Positions 1 to 6,282 of a stretch of 64,000 nucleotides of DNA are shown here, one piece after another. The DNA lies in the NCBI GenBank assembly GCA_024642665.1, contig JAHEAR010000003.1, forward strand, positions 64,385 to 128,384. The letters run 5' to 3'. The position numbers were made by a program, and so were the translations under genes. This DNA comes from Bacteroidota bacterium (GTDB taxonomy: Bacteria; Bacteroidota; Bacteroidia; Chitinophagales; Saprospiraceae). Each line of letters begins with the position of its first letter. Position 1 is the first letter of the stretch. Under the pieces are notes generated by a model. That model had not been told where the DNA came from. It saw nothing but the letters and a program-made list of their open reading frames with translations, and ran no database searches.

Positions 1-837
1 ACACTGTTACTGATGGCTTATAATTTGTGGAAAGAGGATATTGCTCCGGCGTTACCGGCCGCCCTTGCGATTGAATATTTTCACAACTTTAGCCTGATGC
101 ATGATGATATCATGGATGAAGCGCCTCTTCGTCGCGGGAAGGAATCAGTTCATACACTCTTCGGTAACAATAGTGCCATTTTAAGTGGTGATGCGATGTT
201 GATACAATGCTTCGATTTATTGCTTGAAGCCGGCAGGGAAAATAATTTGGGAGCCCAACTTTGTGCCCTGATGTCCAAAGCTGCCCTTGAAATTTGTGAA
301 GGTCAGCAATTGGATATGGATTTTGAAAAACTCGATTCTCCCACAGACATTGAATATCTTGAAATGATTCGCCAAAAGACCGCGTGTCTGCTTGGTGCCA
401 GTATGCAAATGGGCGCCCTTCTTGCCGGTGCGACAGAAAGTGACGCGAATCTTCTGTATCAATTTGGAGAAAAAATGGGTCTTGGCTTTCAGATTCAGGA
501 CGATTATCTGGATGTCTTTGGGGATGAAAAATTGACCGGCAAACAAAAAGGAGGTGATATCCTAAGAGGCAAAAAGAACTTTTTATATGTCACAGCTTTC
601 AGCCAACTCAAAGCGGGCGAAAGAGAGGATTTTATCGAAGCATATGCAATGGCTTCCAGAAATCAGGATACAACTGAAATTTATAGTATTTACGAAAAAC
701 TGAAAATTCAGGAATATACGCTGGGACTGCAATCTAAATATTTAAATGAGGCAATGGCTGAATTGCACAAAATTGATTCAGTGGATGTGTCCCAGATTAC
801 CGCTTTGGCAGAAATGCTCTCATTAAGAAATTATTAA
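1..837 (+). CDS. Polyprenyl (geranylgeranyl/farnesyl-type) diphosphate synthase, 5' end missing
   Basis: Trans-isoprenyl diphosphate synthase, which condenses isopentenyl diphosphate onto an allylic diphosphate to make precursors for quinones, carotenoids or undecaprenyl carriers. Both Mg-binding Asp-rich motifs are visible: DDIMD (first, followed by EAPLRRG) and DDYLD (second, in QIQDDYLDVFGD). The reading frame is open to base 1 (TLLLMAYN...), so the ATG at 13 listed in the track is internal and the true start lies upstream of the window. A Phe five residues before the first Asp-rich motif, with no insertion inside the motif, is the pattern of short-chain enzymes (C15-C20). That product length is inferred from family rules and not seen directly. 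It is a stand-alone gene relative to the sulfur genes that follow after a 139-bp gap. Confidence 0.9.
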   Translation, partial: TLLLMAYNLWKEDIAPALPAALAIEYFHNFSLMHDDIMDEAPLRRGKESVHTLFGNNSAILSGDAMLIQCFDLLLEAGRENNLGAQLCALMSKAALEICEGQQLDMDFEKLDSPTDIEYLEMIRQKTACLLGASMQMGALLAGATESDANLLYQFGEKMGLGFQIQDDYLDVFGDEKLTGKQKGGDILRGKKNFLYVTAFSQLKAGEREDFIEAYAMASRNQDTTEIYSIYEKLKIQEYTLGLQSKYLNEAMAELHKIDSVDVSQITALAEMLSLRNY

Positions 838-976
838 TTTTTGTGACAGAGCATGTTTAAGTGCTTATGTTGAACACCAGTGTAGCTTAGGAATCTGATT
901 TACTTGTCCTTTGCGTATCATTTGTCACGGATGTGTTATAATATTTGGAGCACCTTTGTGCCTTTAAATTCATGCT

Positions 977-1774
977 ATGGAAATCATTGGTTATTTAGCT
1001 TCAATACTGATAGGGGTTACACTGGGGCTTATTGGTGGAGGAGGCAGTATTCTAACGGTTCCTGTGCTTGTTTATTTATTTCGTGTAGAGCCTGTATTGG
1101 CTACGGCATATTCCCTGTTTATCGTAGGACTTACGAGTGCAGTAGGTTCAGTAAATTATTTTCGGGTTGGACTGGTCAATGTAAGGACAGCCATCATATT
1201 TGGCATCCCGGCGATTATAGGGGTGTTTATGACGCGGGCATACATTGTTCCTGCCTTACCTGCCGAGGTGACGATCTTGGGAAATTTTGTTTTGACGAAA
1301 GGAGAAATGATGTTATTGCTGTTTTCAATTGTCATGATTGGTGCCTCATTGAGTATGATTCGAGGTAAATCCGATGAGGATGTAATTGAAGAGGGCGAAC
1401 AAAAATTTAATTATCCTTTGATCTTACTCGAAGGGGCTGTTGTCGGGGTGCTGACGGGGTTGGTAGGCGCTGGAGGCGGATTTCTGATTATTCCTGCATT
1501 GGTCGTGTTGAGTAAACTTCCGATGAAACAGGCGGTTGCAACTTCTCTGGTGATTATTGCTGCAAAATCATTGATTGGATTTATGGGGGAAGGTGGCGAA
1601 ACGCAGATTGACTGGCCGTTTTTAGGGATTATTTCAGGGTTCGCCATTTTGGGTATATTTATAGGAACTGCGCTATCCCGAAAAATAGATGGGAAAAAAC
1701 TTAAACCTGCCTTCGGTTGGTTTGTTCTGATCATGGGAATTGGCATTATCCTCAAAGAAACTTTTTTTCAGTAA
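977..1774 (+). CDS. TauE/SafE family sulfite/organosulfonate exporter-type permease
   Basis: Integral membrane protein of 265 aa from the TauE/SafE (DUF81) family, whose members move sulfite, sulfonates or related anions across the inner membrane. The family's two-fold repeat is visible: a glycine-rich segment near residues 15-22 (LGLIGGGGSI) recurs near residue 160 (TGLVGAGGGFLIIPALV). About eight hydrophobic segments are present and nearly the whole chain is membrane-embedded. It lies 89 bp before a persulfide dioxygenase/rhodanese gene on the same strand. In Staphylococcus cst operons a tauE gene accompanies cstB, so export of sulfite or thiosulfate formed during sulfide detoxification is the likely role (inference). 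The overlapping ORF 904-1368 is a frame shadow. Confidence 0.88.
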   Translation: MEIIGYLASILIGVTLGLIGGGGSILTVPVLVYLFRVEPVLATAYSLFIVGLTSAVGSVNYFRVGLVNVRTAIIFGIPAIIGVFMTRAYIVPALPAEVTILGNFVLTKGEMMLLLFSIVMIGASLSMIRGKSDEDVIEEGEQKFNYPLILLEGAVVGVLTGLVGAGGGFLIIPALVVLSKLPMKQAVATSLVIIAAKSLIGFMGEGGETQIDWPFLGIISGFAILGIFIGTALSRKIDGKKLKPAFGWFVLIMGIGIILKETFFQ

Positions 1775-1863
1775 ATTAGTTTTGTAACTATTGTAACGAT
1801 CTGGAAGTATTAAAACCCTCATTTTTGTACCAACAATTGACTTAAAGACATAATATTATACAT

Positions 1864-3279
1864 ATGAACATAGAACAAATTTATACGGGTTGCCTGGCGC
1901 AGGGAGCATATTATATTACGTCCAATGGCGAGGCTGCCATTATTGATCCTTTACGTGAGGTGCAACCTTATCTGGATCGTCTGGAGAGAGATGGCGTAAA
2001 ACTCAAGTATATATTTGAAACGCACTTTCATGCTGATTTTGTTTCCGGTCATGTCGATCTGAGTAAGAAAACAAATGCACCCATTGTTTATGGACCTACA
2101 GCAAAGCCAGATTTTGATTTTATTTCTGCCGCAGATGGTCAGGAGTTCAAATTAGGTGGTGTAACATTCAAAGTATTGCATACGCCCGGACATACGATGG
2201 AGAGTACTTCATACTTACTCAAAGATGAAAACGGGAAAGATGCTGCACTGTTTAGCGGAGATACCTTGTTTATTGGTGATGTTGGAAGACCCGATTTAGC
2301 ACAGAAAGCCGCCAGCATGACGATGGAACAATTAGCCGCTATTTTATATCACTCCTTAAGGGATAAGGTGATGACATTGGCTGATGATGTCGTGGTATAT
2401 CCTGCACATGGTGCCGGTAGTGCCTGCGGTAAAAATATGAGTAAGGAAACTGTCTCCACGATCGGCAATCAAAAGCAGTATAACTATGCACTTCGAGCGG
2501 ATATGACCGAAGCGGAATTTGTGAAAGAAGTAACCGATGGGTTGTTGCCGCCTCCGGCCTATTTTGGAATGAATGTCGCCATGAATAAGCAGGGCTATGA
2601 AAGTTTTGATACGGTCCTGACCAACGGTATGCGGGAGATGTCTGCAAAGGAATTTGAAGTTGCCGCTGAAGAAACAGATGCACTGCTTCTTGATACACGT
2701 TCTCACAGTGAATTTGCCAAAGGCTATATTCCGCAGTCCATAAATATTGGTTTGAAAGGTGATTTTGCCCCCTGGGTAGGAGCACTGATTGTGGATGTAA
2801 AGCAACCAATATTGTTAATCACCGATCCTGGAAAAGAAGAGGAAGCGGTGACTCGTTTAAGTCGCGTCGGTTTTGACAATGTCCTTGGGCATTTGAAAGG
2901 CGGGTTTGCGTCCTGGTTGAAAGAAGACCGGGAGATAGAAACTGTAGAAGTTATTACGGCGGATGAATTTGCTTCCAGAGTTAAGATCGGAGAAGATGTC
3001 ATTGTAGATGTCAGAAAGGAATCTGAATATGAAGCAGAACACGTTGAAGATGCTTACCTCAAACCACTGGCGTATATCAATGATTGGGTCAAGGATATCA
3101 ATCCGAAGGAGCACTTCTATCTGCATTGTGCCGGGGGTTATCGCAGTATGATTGCCGCGAGTATTCTGCAAGCCAGGGGGTATAGAAACTTTACCGAAGT
3201 AGCCGGCGGATTTTCAGCGATTGCAAAAACGGATCTTCCTAAAACGGACTTTATTTGTCAGAGTAAGGTGCTGAAATAG
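1864..3279 (+). CDS. CstB-like persulfide dioxygenase fused to two rhodanese domains
   Basis: Three-domain sulfur enzyme of 471 aa. Residues 1-240 are a metallo-beta-lactamase fold of the ETHE1/persulfide dioxygenase type: the metal motif THFHADFVSGH at about 57, a later His in TPGHT, the Asp in FSGDTLF and a His in YPAHG. Residues 260-355 form a rhodanese-like domain with no Cys in the active-site loop (LITDPGKEE), so it is a pseudo-rhodanese. Residues 365-460 are a second rhodanese with an intact loop, HCAGGYRS. The order dioxygenase, inactive rhodanese, active rhodanese matches staphylococcal CstB, which oxidises low-molecular-weight persulfides to sulfite or thiosulfate. It is probably cytoplasmic, as no signal peptide is seen. 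It sits between a TauE-type exporter and two YeeE/YedE genes, which fits sulfide/persulfide detoxification. No sqr or cstR homologue is in the window. Confidence 0.88.
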   Translation: MNIEQIYTGCLAQGAYYITSNGEAAIIDPLREVQPYLDRLERDGVKLKYIFETHFHADFVSGHVDLSKKTNAPIVYGPTAKPDFDFISAADGQEFKLGGVTFKVLHTPGHTMESTSYLLKDENGKDAALFSGDTLFIGDVGRPDLAQKAASMTMEQLAAILYHSLRDKVMTLADDVVVYPAHGAGSACGKNMSKETVSTIGNQKQYNYALRADMTEAEFVKEVTDGLLPPPAYFGMNVAMNKQGYESFDTVLTNGMREMSAKEFEVAAEETDALLLDTRSHSEFAKGYIPQSINIGLKGDFAPWVGALIVDVKQPILLITDPGKEEEAVTRLSRVGFDNVLGHLKGGFASWLKEDREIETVEVITADEFASRVKIGEDVIVDVRKESEYEAEHVEDAYLKPLAYINDWVKDINPKEHFYLHCAGGYRSMIAASILQARGYRNFTEVAGGFSAIAKTDLPKTDFICQSKVLK

Positions 3280-3635
3280 CAATTTTCACAATTTTCATTA
3301 GGACATGTGTTTAGTCCGGAAGCCTGGCGGCTTCTGTGGTTTAGAATGTTGAGTTATATAGCTGAACGCCATACAGGTTTAGTTAAGTTGTATGATGACC
3401 TAAAAAACTAAACTTTCTAAACAAAAAGTGCCTTCGGTGCTTTGTGCTCAACTTTCTCAACACTGTGCCTTTGTACTCAATCTCTATCGCAGAAACAATT
3501 GTAAAATTGAGATAAAAAGCTAAACTTTCTAAACAACAGACACCAAAGGTGACGGGTGCTCAACTTTCTAAACACTGTAACCTTAGGCCGACTTGTTTTA
3601 GGATACAATGAAAAATCATTTACAAAACAACCAAT
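3280..3635. other. 356-bp intergenic region with repeat array
   Basis: No coding sequence is seen here. After the dioxygenase stop there is a short hairpin, GAAGCC-TGGC-GGCTTC (3319-3334), without a clear T-tract. The second half contains four copies of a 13-bp motif, listed separately. The YeeE/YedE promoter presumably lies here, but no convincing -7 element could be fixed. Confidence 0.6.
3411..3574. repeat. Four copies of 13-bp motif AACTTTCTMAACA in two regularly spaced pairs
   Basis: Copies of AACTTTCT(A/C)AACA lie at 3411-3423, 3450-3462, 3523-3535 and 3562-3574. Three are identical and one has C in place of A. Within each pair the spacing is exactly 39 bp, and the pairs are exactly 112 bp apart. 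The similarity extends outside the core: CTAAACTTTCTAAACAA (17 bp) is shared by copies 1 and 3, and GTGCTCAACTTTCTMAACACTGT (23 bp, one mismatch) by copies 2 and 4. The DNA between boxes is poorly conserved. This is either a decayed 112-bp tandem duplication or a set of protein binding sites in front of the YeeE/YedE genes. Confidence 0.75.
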
Positions 3636-4199
3636 ATGTTAGATATAATAAAACAGCCATGGCCGTGGTATATAGCAGGCCCATTGATCGGATTGACCAT
3701 ACCTGCTCTTTTATTATTGGGTAATAAGCCGCTTGGCATTTCTTCTTCATTGCGCCATGTATGCGCGGCCTGCATGCCGGCCAATATTCCTTTTTTTAAT
3801 TACGAATGGAAAAAGGAAATATGGAATTTGTTTTTTGTTGTTGGAATATTAGTGGGAAGTTTGTTAGCCATGACATTTCTGGCTAATCCCCATCCGGTGG
3901 ATATTCATCCGGACCTTGTGCAAGAAATGAAAGGCTATGGGATGACCAATTTAAACGTTGTGATACCGGAGGAAATCGTAAACTGGCAATCGCTCTTTAC
4001 GCTAAAGGGATTCCTGATGATCGTCTTCGGTGGATTTTTGATTGGTTTTGGTACGCGCTATGCCGGCGGATGTACCAGTGGACACACAATCATGGGGCTT
4101 TCCAATTTGCAGTGGCCATCATTGATAGTTACTATTTCTTTTATGATTGGGGGTATCGCCATGGCAAATTTTTTACTACCTCACATACTCACTCTTTAA
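3636..4199 (+). CDS. YeeE/YedE (DUF395) family sulfur-compound transporter half
   Basis: Membrane protein of 187 aa from the YeeE/YedE family, which includes the thiosulfate transporter TsuA. The family's conserved Cys loop is seen as GGCTSGHTIMG near residue 148, after a hydrophobic segment with GFGTRYAGG. About four to five membrane segments are visible. Full-length TsuA-type proteins have two such halves in one chain. Here the halves are separate genes, this one and the next, 12 bp apart, and probably assemble together. The position downstream of a CstB-like enzyme suggests transport of thiosulfate or another reduced sulfur species. Direction and substrate are inferred. Confidence 0.82.
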   Translation: MLDIIKQPWPWYIAGPLIGLTIPALLLLGNKPLGISSSLRHVCAACMPANIPFFNYEWKKEIWNLFFVVGILVGSLLAMTFLANPHPVDIHPDLVQEMKGYGMTNLNVVIPEEIVNWQSLFTLKGFLMIVFGGFLIGFGTRYAGGCTSGHTIMGLSNLQWPSLIVTISFMIGGIAMANFLLPHILTL

Positions 4200-4211
4200 T
4201 TCAATAAGGTT

Positions 4212-4661
4212 ATGAATCAACCAAAAGCAACCATACCAAGCATTAGTTTTTTGTCAAATATAAAGTTCTTATTAGCGGGGTTACTGTTTGGAATTTTTCT
4301 GCTTAAGTCAGAAGTGATCAATTGGTACCGTATACAAGAGATGTTCCGATTTCAATCTTTCCATATGTATGGTATTATTGGGAGTGCCGTGATCGTTGGG
4401 GCGGTTTCTGTTTTACTGATAAAGAAGTTCAAGGTTAAATCGATCAGCGGAGAGCTTATTAGTATTCCGGATAAGCAGTTTAGTAAAGGCCAGATATATG
4501 GTGGTTTGCTGTTTGGTTTTGGCTGGGCTATAACCGGTGCTTGCCCGGGTCCTTTATTTGCCCAGGTTGGATTAGGTGCTACTGTGGTTATTGTCACCTT
4601 ATTGAGTGCGATAGCAGGAACCTGGACTTTTGGGTTTTTGAAGGAGCGGTTGCCGGAGTAG
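4212..4661 (+). CDS. YeeE/YedE (DUF6691-like) transporter, second half
   Basis: Membrane protein of 149 aa with four hydrophobic segments and the second-half motif GACPGPLFAQVG, whose Cys is conserved in the YeeE/YedE family. It starts 12 bp after the preceding YeeE/YedE gene, so the two are almost certainly co-transcribed and translated together. Two-gene split transporters of this kind are common next to persulfide dioxygenase or rhodanese genes in bacteria, which matches this locus. The substrate is likely a reduced sulfur species, but nothing in the sequence fixes it. ORFs 4352-4690 (minus) and 4541-4741 (plus) are frame shadows. Confidence 0.8.
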   Translation: MNQPKATIPSISFLSNIKFLLAGLLFGIFLLKSEVINWYRIQEMFRFQSFHMYGIIGSAVIVGAVSVLLIKKFKVKSISGELISIPDKQFSKGQIYGGLLFGFGWAITGACPGPLFAQVGLGATVVIVTLLSAIAGTWTFGFLKERLPE

Positions 4662-5041
4662 CACTTTATACTTTTATTTTTATTGATCAAATAATCCTGT
4701 TTGATGTAACCCAGATTCTGTCGATTGACTCTGAGTCTTAGGTAGTAGGCTCTTTTATTTCTCCTATCAATAGCCTATAAACCAATTACTGATTAATCAG
4801 TATAGCGTGTCTTCTCCACAACACTTTATTTTGCATTAGATTAGGATTCCAGAAGGGTAGTGAATCCATGAGATAATGAGCATGTGGTCAAGTAAGCAGT
4901 TTATATTTCCATTTATTATTTATTAAACCTAAGCATGCGAATGCAAAAGGTAGGGATAGACTCGTGAGGTGGAACTCTGAAAATGCTTATGAAATACTAT
5001 TTTGATAGGGTATATGCACGCCATCATCTTCTTTTTTTTTA
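4662..5041. other. 380-bp intergenic region
   Basis: No convincing coding sequence is seen. It contains the perfect 16-bp palindrome at 4787-4802 (listed separately) and ends in a run of eight T just before the next ATG. No rho-independent terminator for the sulfur genes was recognised. Confidence 0.5.
4787..4802. promoter_or_regulatory. Perfect 16-bp palindrome TACTGATTAATCAGTA, candidate operator
   Basis: TACTGATTAATCAGTA equals its own reverse complement. The 21-bp context (4784-4804) recurs with two mismatches at 6194-6214. This copy is about 240 bp upstream of the secreted-protein gene at 5042, and the second is about 70 bp upstream of the TonB receptor. A dimeric regulator binding both sites is a reasonable inference, and no regulator gene is adjacent. 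Confidence 0.5.
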
Positions 5042-5884
5042 ATGATGAAGCAATTCTTTTTTACCATAAAATTCTTGGCTATAATTCTTTTAGCAGGACA
5101 AACTGTTTTCGCTCAGGATACCATACTACTTGATAAGGCATTTATTTCTCACGCAGATGTACTTCAAATTTCTGAGCCAGAATTTTCAGACAAGGTGTTT
5201 GAATTCAAGATAGGCGAATATAAAGTACTTTCAACCAATGGAGATTGCAAAACAACTAATCGCAGCCGGAAGAATTTATTCGGTACTAAATTTGACAAGT
5301 CGATTAAAAAATGCTCATTTGAAGTCAGGCATAAAGTCTCAGGAATATCCTTGATCGTAACCGAAGAGACTAATAGCACACGCACACGTTATCCTTTGAA
5401 GTGGCTTGGAAGTGGTGATACAAATGAATGGGATGAAGAGGAGGCGGGACCAATGATTTCAGAATCAATGGCTAGTGGTTTTAGTGCAACGATACGAATG
5501 GACGATGATCCCAGTGGCGAATGGACATTATTCATCAATGTGTCCGAAAAAAATCCCCAATCAGGTCCGATGAATATCATTTTGACGAATGGTGATATGC
5601 TGATACAAATATTTCCGGCAAGTTCAAATCCTGATTTTGACAGGAATAGTCCTCTCAAGAGCGTCTTTCGCGATTTTGCAACTGGTTTTGAATTTCATTT
5701 AGACGGCTCTAGTATTGGGGCATTGCAAACTTATGGTGGAGCAGTGTCTACGCGCACACCTGATACGCATCAGTTTTCCGGTTGCATGGCATGGATGGAT
5801 TCTTCGTTGGATATAAAAACGAGGCATATACTATGTTCGGCCATGGCTACTTTTTTATTGATGAATACACTTTATAAAAGTTAA
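5042..5884 (+). CDS. Secreted protein of unknown function, possible 3' frameshift
   Basis: Hypothetical protein of 280 aa. Residues 1-25 form a signal peptide (lysine, hydrophobic stretch, then VFAQ/D), so it is exported. The middle is rich in beta-type residues with several acidic patches, and no known domain is recognised. The last 40 residues read oddly (four Met, two Cys, little hydrophobic pattern). From about 5764 the frame one base back reads YASVFRLHGMDGFFVGYKNE... and stops at 5875-5877, which looks much more like a folded protein. A single missing base near 5761-5766 would join the two. The gene may therefore be a recent pseudogene or contain a sequencing error. It is flanked on both sides by copies of the TACTGAT palindrome. 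Confidence 0.55.
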   Translation: MMKQFFFTIKFLAIILLAGQTVFAQDTILLDKAFISHADVLQISEPEFSDKVFEFKIGEYKVLSTNGDCKTTNRSRKNLFGTKFDKSIKKCSFEVRHKVSGISLIVTEETNSTRTRYPLKWLGSGDTNEWDEEEAGPMISESMASGFSATIRMDDDPSGEWTLFINVSEKNPQSGPMNIILTNGDMLIQIFPASSNPDFDRNSPLKSVFRDFATGFEFHLDGSSIGALQTYGGAVSTRTPDTHQFSGCMAWMDSSLDIKTRHILCSAMATFLLMNTLYKS

Positions 5885-6282
5885 ATATGTAGCTGCATAA
5901 TGAGGAGCGGGTTGTTTTACACAAAGCATTTCTTGGGGCAAAAAACCTTTTTCCCTTTCATCGTAGTAATACTTTCAGGGTTTGATCTTTGCGCTGAAAA
6001 TTGTCGATATAGATATTTGCTTTTACCCTGGACAAAAGAAACGTTTCTTATCCATGGCAAATGGCTGTCAAGTGGAATCTGTTGGTGCCCGATACCGATT
6101 TAGCTTCTTGATGGAATTAGCTACCTCATCCCCCTGGTTATTCGGAATCCGGCATCACAAAGAAGCTCCCAATGCAATACTTCTTTCTTAGTTAATTACT
6201 GATTTATCGGTATAGGACGACCGTCTGTAAGGGAATAGTTTTGTCAGGTAAGTTTTGACCATTTTATTCCTGTTAAAGCATT
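5885..6282. other. 398-bp region without a convincing gene
   Basis: Two short overlapping ORFs (5900-6103 and 5982-6191) lie here in different frames. Neither resembles a known protein, neither has good coding character, and both are rich in Cys, Trp and Phe. The stretch may be decayed coding DNA. The second copy of the palindromic site is at 6197-6212. Confidence 0.45.
6197..6212. promoter_or_regulatory. Second copy of the palindromic site, TACTGATTTATCGGTA
   Basis: This differs from the perfect palindrome at 4787-4802 at two positions and keeps the half-site pattern TAC-N-GAT...ATC-N-GTA. It lies 70 bp upstream of the TonB receptor start, a usual place for an operator or activator site. 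Confidence 0.45.

Noticed and set aside
904-1368. 154-aa plus-strand ORF rich in Cys, Trp and Tyr
   Set aside because: It overlaps the TauE/SafE gene in another frame, has no family resemblance, and its composition is that of a frame shadow.
2339-2809. Two overlapping minus-strand ORFs (156 and 149 aa) under the persulfide dioxygenase
   Set aside because: Antisense shadows of a well-supported gene; no start context or domain.
3408-3578. Regular repeats considered as a CRISPR array
   Set aside because: Only two copies of each larger repeat, spacers of unequal type, repeats too short (13-23 bp) and no cas genes in the window.
5900-6191. Two small ORFs after the secreted protein
   Set aside because: They overlap in different frames and neither has convincing coding character or a recognisable domain; treated as non-coding or decayed DNA.
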